Source: UBA6168 sp041752395
GTDB taxonomy: Bacteria > Bacteroidota > Bacteroidia > Chitinophagales > Saprospiraceae
Length of the DNA: 64,000 nt
Assembly (NCBI GenBank): GCA_041752395.1
Contig: JBGSWN010000215.1
Coordinates: forward strand, 1-64,000
Direction of reading: 5' to 3'
A program made the position numbers and the translations under genes. The notes under the pieces are model-generated. The model searched no databases. It worked only from the letters and a program-made list of their open reading frames with translations, and had not been told where the DNA came from. Below, piece after piece: positions 17,489 through 24,560 of this stretch; positions within the stretch are counted from its first letter, which is position 1, and every line of letters begins with the position of its first letter.

Positions 17489-18505
17489 ATGAAAAAAAAC
17501 TATTGGCTCGTGGCAATCTTCGTATTGCTGGGAGGAGCGACTGCTTGGTATTATTTGAGTGGAAAAAAGGATGCAAAATCCACCCTAGGTTGGGACCGTA
17601 TCTTCAAGGTTGAAGAGGCCAACATCCAAAAGATTTTCATTGCGAAGCGAACGGGGGAAACAACCACGCTCGAACGGGAAGGCGACCATTGGATGGTCAA
17701 CAAACAGTCTCGATCCAGCAAAAATGCGATGGAAAACGTATTGGAAGCCATTACTCAAATGGAACTCCAATCTGTTCCACCAGCTGGTGCTACCAACGCT
17801 GTGGTCAAGGAACTGGCCACAAGGGGCATCAAAGTTGAGGTTTACGGCAAGAACGACAAAAAGCTCAAAGCGTATTATATCGGTGGTGTGACTGCTGACG
17901 CTAGGGGCACCTACGCATTGCAAGATGGTTCCGAGCAGCCGATGGTGGTGCAAATTCCGCAAATGAGTGGCCAGATACGGACCCGATTCGACCTTACCGG
18001 GGACGACTGGCGAGACCGCAATGTCTTCCTTTACAAACCTGAGGAAATAGAAGCAGTGAGCATCGAATACCCACAGCAACGCAACAAGTCTTTCAAACTG
18101 AAGCGTTCGGGCAACAACTGGGACATCCAACCATTTTACGATAATGTGCCACCTATCGGCCGTTCAGTTTCCACAGGGCGGGTCGAAGGGTTTCTGGTTG
18201 GTTTTGATGGGCTGATGGCCGAGGCTTTCGAGAATCAATTCGTCCAAAAAGACAGTGTTCGGCAGCAGATTCCGTTCGCCGTAGTTTCAGTGACTGAAAA
18301 AAATGGAAAGGAACGCAAAGCCGCTTTTTACCCAACTTTCCGAAAGGATAAAAATACTGGGGAGCAGCGTTCCGTTGTGGTGGAGCGCTATTTTACCGAT
18401 ACAAACTCGGGTGACTGGATGTTAACACAACACCGTGTTTTTGAGAAGATTTTCTGGCCGTATGATGCGTTTTTTATGGAAGCAGGAAAGGCAGTTAAGG
18501 ATTGA
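17489..18505 (+). CDS. DUF4340 domain membrane-anchored protein
   Basis: The 338-residue protein begins MKKNYWLVAIFVLLGG, a single N-terminal membrane helix, followed by a periplasmic DUF4340-type region with repeated units of the form IFIAKRTGETTTLEREGDHW and VSIEYPQQRNKSFKLKRSG. DUF4340 domains are found near Gld/ABC-type export genes and in standalone proteins; the role is not established. The start at 17411 would begin inside the intergenic hairpin, so 17489 is preferred. A terminator follows at 18526-18565. Confidence 0.8.
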   Translation: MKKNYWLVAIFVLLGGATAWYYLSGKKDAKSTLGWDRIFKVEEANIQKIFIAKRTGETTTLEREGDHWMVNKQSRSSKNAMENVLEAITQMELQSVPPAGATNAVVKELATRGIKVEVYGKNDKKLKAYYIGGVTADARGTYALQDGSEQPMVVQIPQMSGQIRTRFDLTGDDWRDRNVFLYKPEEIEAVSIEYPQQRNKSFKLKRSGNNWDIQPFYDNVPPIGRSVSTGRVEGFLVGFDGLMAEAFENQFVQKDSVRQQIPFAVVSVTEKNGKERKAAFYPTFRKDKNTGEQRSVVVERYFTDTNSGDWMLTQHRVFEKIFWPYDAFFMEAGKAVKD

Positions 18506-18525
18506 AACCAACTTGAAAAACGCTG

Positions 18526-18565
18526 GAAGCCAGTTGCCGATGTTCGACAACTGGCTTTCTTTTTT
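18526..18565 (+). terminator. Intrinsic terminator of the DUF4340 gene
   Basis: GAAGCCAGTTG (18526-18536) pairs with CAACTGGCTTTC after an 11-nt loop and is followed by a T-run. Confidence 0.85.
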
Positions 18566-18646
18566 CAACAAAATAAAAGAACAACCGTAACACATAGCAC
18601 ATTGATATTGATGTAAAATATCTCCTCATTTAAATGTAAATCCAAC

Positions 18647-21205
18647 ATGAAATCAGCCAATCTCTACCTACTTCTGGCAGCCCTCCAATTTCCCAATTTT
18701 CTTATTTCCCAAACCTTTCCATCCTTTGAATCCCGTGGCACGGGTGGCGGTGGTGCACTGTTCTGCCCTAGCCCAAACCCACTTGACGGTTCGGAAATCT
18801 ACCTCGCCAGCGACCTCGGCGGGCTTTACCATACTGCTGGGCAGGGCTACGAAGCACTAAATTTTAAGGCCGCCATCACGGGCCCCTTCGGCAAAGTGTG
18901 CTTCACCCAAAACAACAACATCCGCTACGCCCTAATTTACGACCCAGAAAACTTCACCACCCGCCCGGCCAGGTCACTCAGTGGTGGCTTGAACTGGGAC
19001 TTCCGCCCCGGCGACGACCAGCCTTGGGAAGATAAGCTGTTCATTTTCAACGACTTCCAAAACCCTGACCGAGTACTTTGGACGGACTACAACAACCTCT
19101 ATTTCTCCAACGATGGCGGCCAAACGGCCTCGCTCAAGTACACTGCTGAAGACTCCGGCGCTGGCATCCTGCTCTCCGGCGCTTTTTTCGACGGGGACAA
19201 TATCTGGCTCGGCACGAATGATGGTTTGCTACACAGCAGCAACGGCGGCAACAGTTTCTCACTCGCCAACTTCACGGGCATTCCCAATGGCGAGGTCATC
19301 ATCGGCTTCGGTAGCGGCAAAAGTGGCAACCTGACCCGCTTCTTTGCCCTCACGGGCGACCCCGGCAACGTTTGGGCCACCAATATGGGCTACAACTACT
19401 GGGAAACCGTGCGGGGAGTTTACACGATGGACAACATCAGTGGCACTTGGACGCCCAAAATGAACGGCCTCGACATCGGCGAGGATTTCGTCGTGTGGCT
19501 CAGCATGGCCGACAACGACCCCAGCACCTGCTACCTCAGCGGCAGCAGCCCTAACGGCCAGCCCATCGTGATGAAGACGGCAAACGGTGGCGACTCTTGG
19601 CAGCATGTTTTTTTGACCGAAGGCAACCAGAACATCCGCACAGGCTATGCAGGCGACGGCGGCGACTTCAGTTGGTGGTGGGCCGAACTGCCGCTCGGCT
19701 TCTCTGTGAACCGCCTGAACAGCCAGCAGGTCATCATGACTGACTTCGGCTTCATGCATCAAACGCTGGACGGTGGGCAAACTTGGCAGCAGGGCTACAC
19801 CGACCCAGATTTCGAACACCCAGAAGGTGCCGAGACGCCCACGAAGCAGCCCTACCGCAGCATTGGCCTGGAGCAGACGACCTGCTGGCAGGTCTTTTGG
19901 TTTGACGAAGACAACCTATTCGCCTGTTTCACCGACATCAAAGGCATGCGCTCAGAGGACGGCGGCCTCACTTGGAGCTTTGACTACACTGGGCACGACC
20001 AGAACACGATGTACCGCATTGCGAAGCACAACACGCAGCCACTGTGGTTCGCCGCCACTTCGAGCGTCCACGACATCTACCAGACGACCTACGTGACCGA
20101 CGCCCGCTTGCAACCTTCCTTCAAGGCGGGCAAAGTACTCTACACCTTGGACAAAGGAAAAACTTGGCAGACCATGCACGACTTCGGAAATCCAGTCATC
20201 TGGGTGACGCCCGATGCATCCAACAACGACCGACTCTACGCCAGCGTCATCAGCACAAACCCCAGCATTGGTGGGCTCTGGCGGGCAGATGGGATTGGAA
20301 ACCCGGCAACGGCCACTTGGACAAAATTGCCCAACCCACCCGCCAACAACGGTCGCATTTTCAACATCCACAGCTTGGACGACGGGACGCTCGTCACCAC
20401 CTGGAGTGCCCGGAAGGGCAACAACAACAGCGTTTTCAGCGACAGCAGCGGCGTTTTCGTGAGCACGAACGGTGGTCAAAACTGGGAGCGCCGCAACCAC
20501 CCCGACATGAATTATTGGACCAAAGACCTCGTCATTGACCCGAACGACCCGACGCAAAACACTTGGTACGCCTGCGTTTGGAGCGGCTGGGGCGGCCCTG
20601 CGAATGACCTCGGCGGCTTGTTCCGCACCACCGACCGTGGGCTGAATTGGGAAAAAATCACGGACGATGGGCAGTTTCATCGGGTAAGTTCGGTGGCGCT
20701 TACCCACTCTGGCACCTATCTTTCCACGGAGGGCGAGGGCCTGTGGCAATCCACCAACGATTTCATCCATGTCGGCCAGCCGGACTGGTACCTCACAAAT
20801 TATAACTTCCACCATCCAGAGCGCGTCTTTGGAAACCCCAACCCAAGCGATTTCAACAAATACATCTGGATAGCCAGCTTCGGAAACGGCATGAAGGTCA
20901 ATTACACGGGCAACACTGGGACTACCAACGTGGTTAGCTCACCTTCGGCAAATATGCGTTTGTTACAAAATCCTATATCTCAAAGCATTGATATTGAGGT
21001 CATTATGAAAAAACCAGCTACTGCGCAATTCCGTGTTTTGGACGTGCAAGGCCGAACGGTGCGGGATTTTCCAGGGCAAGGATTGGTGGTTGGCAAACAG
21101 CAGGTCTCCTTCACCATTCAAGGACTGGCTGCAGGTAGTTATTTTTTACAAATGACGCTTTCTGATGGCGAAATTTTAACCTTAAAAATGGTGGCTGTGG
21201 TGTAA
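18647..21205 (+). CDS. Secreted BNR/sialidase-type beta-propeller protein with type IX sorting domain
   Basis: The 852-residue protein has a signal peptide (to LISQT, about 22) and many Asp-box/BNR repeats of the S/T-x-D-G-G-x-x-W kind, for example SSNGGNSF, TANGGDSW, TLDGGQTW, SEDGGLTW, TLDKGKTW, STNGGQNW and TTDRGLNW. This fits the multi-propeller VPS10/GH74-like class. The last 85 residues (RLLQNPISQSIDIEV onward, with RVLDVQGRTV and GLAAGSYFLQM) form a type A C-terminal sorting domain, so the protein should be exported by the type IX system (porQ is at 38.7 kb) and surface-attached or released. Catalysis is unproven: BNR repeats alone do not show an enzyme. DNA composition shifts from GC-rich in the propeller to AT-rich in the tail. 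Confidence 0.9.
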   Translation: MKSANLYLLLAALQFPNFLISQTFPSFESRGTGGGGALFCPSPNPLDGSEIYLASDLGGLYHTAGQGYEALNFKAAITGPFGKVCFTQNNNIRYALIYDPENFTTRPARSLSGGLNWDFRPGDDQPWEDKLFIFNDFQNPDRVLWTDYNNLYFSNDGGQTASLKYTAEDSGAGILLSGAFFDGDNIWLGTNDGLLHSSNGGNSFSLANFTGIPNGEVIIGFGSGKSGNLTRFFALTGDPGNVWATNMGYNYWETVRGVYTMDNISGTWTPKMNGLDIGEDFVVWLSMADNDPSTCYLSGSSPNGQPIVMKTANGGDSWQHVFLTEGNQNIRTGYAGDGGDFSWWWAELPLGFSVNRLNSQQVIMTDFGFMHQTLDGGQTWQQGYTDPDFEHPEGAETPTKQPYRSIGLEQTTCWQVFWFDEDNLFACFTDIKGMRSEDGGLTWSFDYTGHDQNTMYRIAKHNTQPLWFAATSSVHDIYQTTYVTDARLQPSFKAGKVLYTLDKGKTWQTMHDFGNPVIWVTPDASNNDRLYASVISTNPSIGGLWRADGIGNPATATWTKLPNPPANNGRIFNIHSLDDGTLVTTWSARKGNNNSVFSDSSGVFVSTNGGQNWERRNHPDMNYWTKDLVIDPNDPTQNTWYACVWSGWGGPANDLGGLFRTTDRGLNWEKITDDGQFHRVSSVALTHSGTYLSTEGEGLWQSTNDFIHVGQPDWYLTNYNFHHPERVFGNPNPSDFNKYIWIASFGNGMKVNYTGNTGTTNVVSSPSANMRLLQNPISQSIDIEVIMKKPATAQFRVLDVQGRTVRDFPGQGLVVGKQQVSFTIQGLAAGSYFLQMTLSDGEILTLKMVAVV

Positions 21206-21277
21206 CAATCTGAAAATTGGCAAAAGGAAAGGGGAAACAATTTGGCAAATCCACCGTTCGCCCGGTCTGCTCACCAC

Positions 21278-21296
21278 TGCTTTTTTAAAAAAAGCA
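21278..21296. repeat. AT-rich palindrome
   Basis: TGCTTTTTTAAAAAAAGCA is nearly perfectly self-complementary, about 75 bp after the BNR protein stop. It could help terminate transcription. Confidence 0.4.
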
Positions 21297-21431
21297 TTTC
21301 GAAGCTAACGAGTTGACGGTTTTTGTTTTACAAATTATTTAAAACGTAATATTTGGCATTAAATATGCCTATCGTCAAGGGTAAGACAAAAAGTTTGAAG
21401 GACACACCCAGTTACTATCACACTATTACCC

Positions 21432-22376
21432 ATGCAAGTTCCCCCTTCTGCTGATACTCAGCGCAGCTTGGAGCAATTCAGGCACCTTCTTTTTCACCTT
21501 CAAATGGAGTGCGGCTCCATTCACAACATCTTCCGGTTTTTCAAGGAGGAGTCAAGTTTCAAGCATTTCGATGCGCTGAAAGAACTCGACCCGAACCTCA
21601 TGCCTCAACTGCTGGCTCGGGAGCACGTGCTGGAAGCCCGAAAATCGGAGTCTGCCGACAAGGCGCTTGAACACTTGCGCACCGCCCTCGAACTCGACCC
21701 ACAATGCCCGGAAGCTTGCCTCGAACTGGCCTTGCTCGCTGAAACGGCAGAGTCCTCGATGATGTGGTACCAGCGTAGTATGGACGCCACTTCCAAGTTG
21801 CTCGGCCCCGAAATGATGGCCGAACTGATGGAGGATTTCAGAAAAAAACCATGGAAACAGGTGGAAACGCACACTTGGTTCAAAGCCAAAGTGAGCCTGT
21901 CGGAGAAGCTTTTCCGCAATGGCTACTATGAAACGGCAGCCTTGCATTTTCAGGAAATACTGGCACTGAACCCAAGCGACGACCTTGAGCTGCGCCCCTA
22001 CTTGCTCACTTGCCTGCTTTGTGAAAACCGCCTTGCGGAAGCTGACCAATTGATTCGGGAGAATCACGAGGAAATTTCAGCAAAATGGTTTTTCGGAAAG
22101 GCATTCCTGCGTTTCAAACAACAGGGTGATACCCGAAGCAGTCGCCGCAGCCTCATGCGGGCATTGCAGCGCAATCTTTGGGTTTCGGTTTTCCTGCTGG
22201 GCGTGGAAGATTTGCCGCCAGCTCACCTCGTGGAGCGGCGCAAAGACAAAGGTTTCAAACTCGGCAGCCGCCTCGAAGCTGCTGATTGCGTGAAGTGCAT
22301 CGGCCTTGCTTTTTGCGCAGACAGCCGACTACAGCACTGGTTGTGGGAAGTTTTAAAGGAAAAGTGTGCGGAGTAG
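21432..22376 (+). CDS. TPR-containing ST7-like protein
   Basis: The 314-residue protein has no signal peptide and is rich in paired helices. TPR-like units are visible at ADKALEHLRTALELDPQCPEACLELALLAE and RNGYYETAALHFQEILALNPSDDLELRPYLL. The order (single TPR, WFKAKVSLSEKLFRNG block, LNPSDDLELR, then FLLGVEDLP and a terminal helix pair) resembles bacterial homologues of the eukaryotic ST7 family. Function is unknown; a scaffold or adaptor role is likely. It converges with the HD membrane-protein gene, with a word-repeat hairpin filling the 79-bp gap. Confidence 0.65.
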   Translation: MQVPPSADTQRSLEQFRHLLFHLQMECGSIHNIFRFFKEESSFKHFDALKELDPNLMPQLLAREHVLEARKSESADKALEHLRTALELDPQCPEACLELALLAETAESSMMWYQRSMDATSKLLGPEMMAELMEDFRKKPWKQVETHTWFKAKVSLSEKLFRNGYYETAALHFQEILALNPSDDLELRPYLLTCLLCENRLAEADQLIRENHEEISAKWFFGKAFLRFKQQGDTRSSRRSLMRALQRNLWVSVFLLGVEDLPPAHLVERRKDKGFKLGSRLEAADCVKCIGLAFCADSRLQHWLWEVLKEKCAE

Positions 22377-22381
22377 GATGA

Positions 22382-22456
22382 ATTGTTGTATTGCTATATT
22401 GTTGTATTGTCGTATTGCTTTTGGAAAACAATAAAACAGTATAGCAATTCAACAAT
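22382..22456. repeat. Word-repeat hairpin between convergent genes (ATTGTTG type)
   Basis: ATTGTTGTATTGCTATA (22382-22398) pairs with 22440-22456 with one mismatch. Further TTGTATTG words lie between. It touches the stop codons of both convergent genes, which suits a bidirectional terminator. Confidence 0.65.
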
Positions 22457-23610
22457 CAATAATTCCCTGTCAAATACAGCACGCCGAAAGTTACGACAGT
22501 AAGCACCATACCAGACATAAAAATCTCGTAGGTAATGCGAAGGCGACGGTATTTGTTGCCAAGGGTTCGCCCCAAAAAATAGAGGTCGTTGACGATGGAT
22601 TTGTCAATGATTTCTTCGTTTTGCATGACCCGCATCAGTCCCTTGATATAATCTTCCCGCTCCATTTTGAAAAAATTTCCAAAGAAAAACAGATTGGAAT
22701 TGCCTTTGTCAATTGACTCTGTTGTGGTTTCGCCAAGCATTTTCACAGGCCGGGTGGCCAATGTGGCGAATACGATAGAAAGGATACAGGTCAACAACAA
22801 CACCGATGCCGGATAGACGAGGCTTGGGTGTTCTTTGAGGTTGCCTGCCAGCATCGGGATGCCGATGGTGATGAGCAGGGAATTGATACTGAGCATGATG
22901 TTCGCCTTGTTGTCGGCGATGTTGGTGAGGTCAATCTGGTTGCGGAGCGTGGTCTTGAACATCATCTGGGCGCTTTTGCTTTTGCCAATCGCAAAGTCCA
23001 GCATTTCCTCGCTTGGCTTTATTTTTTCTACCGTTTTGCGAAGCGATTTAAGTGTTTTGCGCTTGGACTCACCATAAAGCGCCTGCGCCTCACCTGTGTA
23101 AAAACGGTGGTTTGCCCAAAAATTCAGCCCGTTTTCCGCCCACTCATCATCGGTCATTTTTTGTTTACAGAACACTTCCCATTCTTTGCGAAGCGCCGTG
23201 GATTTTTCTTCGTAAGTCGTGCCATTGGTGTTGAAATCAGCGTCTTTGATGATTTTTTCCAGTAAAAATTCAGGCTCTATGCCGACTTTTGTCACTTCAA
23301 TCAAGCGCCCAACACTTTCGATTTTTTCTTTTGGGAATTGTTCTTTTTCCAGAAAATCAGCAGCGATTTGCTTGCTGATTTCTTCGTGGCCAAGGTATGT
23401 TTTCGTGAATCCTGTATCATGAAAAAGGCCAGCAATTTCAAGTAATTCAAGTTCCTCTTCGTTCAATCGGTAACGATTACCAAGCTCCTGGGTGGCATCA
23501 CGGACGGAAAGTGTATGCTGTAAATTATGATACCCATGTTCTGACTTGAGCCCTTTTTTGAGCAAATCAATGACATAGGTTTCAACGTTTTTAACGGTTT
23601 GGCTCTGCAT
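22456..23610 (-). CDS. HD-domain phosphohydrolase fused to a Pycsar-effector-like (DUF5706) membrane domain
   Basis: The 384-residue protein has an N-terminal HD domain with HGYHNLQHT (H32), the HD pair H64-D65 in GLFHDTGF, a further H75 and D123 in IIKDADF, as in metal-dependent cyclic-nucleotide or (p)ppGpp phosphohydrolases. After about residue 215 comes a DUF5706-type module: a helix with DNKANIMLSINSLLITIGIPML, a second membrane helix (PASVLLLTCILSIVFATLA), a conserved cytoplasmic stretch with YIKGLMRVMQNEEII, then a last helix (EIFMSGMVLTVVTFGVLYL). DUF5706 is the membrane-damaging effector module of the Pycsar anti-phage system. No cyclase gene is nearby, so the signal it senses or degrades is unknown. 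Confidence 0.85.
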   Translation of the reverse strand: MQSQTVKNVETYVIDLLKKGLKSEHGYHNLQHTLSVRDATQELGNRYRLNEEELELLEIAGLFHDTGFTKTYLGHEEISKQIAADFLEKEQFPKEKIESVGRLIEVTKVGIEPEFLLEKIIKDADFNTNGTTYEEKSTALRKEWEVFCKQKMTDDEWAENGLNFWANHRFYTGEAQALYGESKRKTLKSLRKTVEKIKPSEEMLDFAIGKSKSAQMMFKTTLRNQIDLTNIADNKANIMLSINSLLITIGIPMLAGNLKEHPSLVYPASVLLLTCILSIVFATLATRPVKMLGETTTESIDKGNSNLFFFGNFFKMEREDYIKGLMRVMQNEEIIDKSIVNDLYFLGRTLGNKYRRLRITYEIFMSGMVLTVVTFGVLYLTGNY

Positions 23611-23669
23611 GTTCGGCGTTTTAAGCGGTGCGAAGGTAGCGGGAAAAAGTAAAATTTAAGGCCACTAAT

Positions 23670-23760
23670 TTATACCTTCCTCCCCTTGAGCCGAATGGAA
23701 TTCCCAATCACCACCACATCCGAAAAGGCCATGAAGAGTGCTCCCCACTCCAGGAACAGG
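23670..23760 (-). pseudogene. Remnant of a P-type ATPase 3' end
   Basis: On the minus strand this encodes WGALFMAFSDVVVIGNSIRL then KGRKV and a TAA stop, matching the last 25 codons of the intact ATPase at 24561-26648 (same 20 residues, then KRKRV). Upstream of the tryptophan similarity is lost. The nucleotide match is strong but not perfect, so it is an old duplicate or the tail of a lost paralogue. It lies directly downstream of the HNH nuclease gene, so the nuclease cassette is bracketed by two ATPase 3' ends in the same orientation. Confidence 0.85.
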
Positions 23761-23777
23761 AAATCCTCGGCACGATG

Positions 23778-24218
23778 TCAAGCTAAAATGAAATTTTTCG
23801 CATTCACATGAGGATAGCGACTTTCATCAATTAGCGATTGCCGCTCTATGATTCTATCCACTTCGTTCATTTTCAATATCTTAATGGTTGCCTCGCCAAT
23901 TGGTGTTTTATGAAGAATTAAAGCGCCGTCCAATTCAAAATGCATTTTCCAAATATCTTTTCTCGGGTTGTATAACCTTTCAAATTGGCTGGATAAAAGA
24001 AAAGTGCCTATATCAGTACCCTTAAAGCGGTTACAATAAACACAACAAAATGCGAGATTTTCAGGTAAGTGCAAACCGCCATGTTTCAAAGGTATAACAT
24101 GGTCAATCGGGCAGATAAGGATAGTATCGTCTTCGTGAATGAGGCAATATTCGCACAAACAAAAAGCCCTTTCAGACACTAATTTGCGCCATGTATCAGG
24201 AATATACCGATTGCTCAT
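23778..24218 (-). CDS. HNH endonuclease
   Basis: The 146-residue protein has a compact HNH core: zinc pair CEYC (22-25), IDHVIPLKHGG (D39-H40), ENLAF (N54), second zinc pair CVYC (59-62) followed by NRFKG. This is the HNH class with structural zinc seen in small standalone nucleases. The C-terminal 70 residues carry conserved-looking blocks (FERLYNPRKDIWKMHF) typical of a phage/cyanobacteria/Bacteroidota subfamily. Its ATG overlaps the stop of the upstream partner gene (ATGA), so the two are translated together. The cassette sits between ATPase 3' copies, suggesting it was inserted. Whether it is a mobility, defence or restriction nuclease cannot be told. Confidence 0.88.
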   Translation of the reverse strand: MSNRYIPDTWRKLVSERAFCLCEYCLIHEDDTILICPIDHVIPLKHGGLHLPENLAFCCVYCNRFKGTDIGTFLLSSQFERLYNPRKDIWKMHFELDGALILHKTPIGEATIKILKMNEVDRIIERQSLIDESRYPHVNAKNFILA

Positions 24219-24457
24219 GCTGCTTTCAGAAACTTGCGTGCACGAACCTTCGCAAGTCGAAGGATATGCTCAAGCAATAAGTAATCGTCTAATTCCGATT
24301 TCTCCTCGGGCGAGATAGTTTCATCTTTTTCCTTAAACAGCAATTCCTCCACCCTTCGCAAGGTAGCAAGGCTAGGCTTAAAGGCTACGATTTGGGCTGG
24401 GTTCGTCCCAGCAGCTATCATATCTATCAGTTCATCAAAAGCTTTTGTAGCAATCAT
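24215..24457 (-). CDS. Small conserved partner of the HNH nuclease
   Basis: From ATG 24457 the product is 80 residues (a start at 24508 adds 17 residues of basic, unconvincing sequence). It is all-helical in appearance: MIATKAFDELIDMIAAGTNP, then FKPSLATLRRVEELLFKEKD, ISPEEKSELDDYLLLEHILR and a basic end (LAKVRARKFLKAA). From memory, small proteins of this type, with an F-x-PS motif followed by a helical hairpin, precede HNH nuclease genes in Bacteroidota and cyanobacteria. The 4-bp ATGA overlap shows tight coupling. It could be an inhibitor, specificity subunit or antitoxin; no function is established. Confidence 0.75.
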   Translation of the reverse strand: MIATKAFDELIDMIAAGTNPAQIVAFKPSLATLRRVEELLFKEKDETISPEEKSELDDYLLLEHILRLAKVRARKFLKAA

Positions 24458-24560
24458 ATTGAATCTGTTTTTTACAAAGAAACGAGTTTTTTTTAAGATT
24501 ACAATCAACCTATCGCACCTTTCCAGCCTCTCCCAATCGTAAATCCAAAATCGTAAATCC

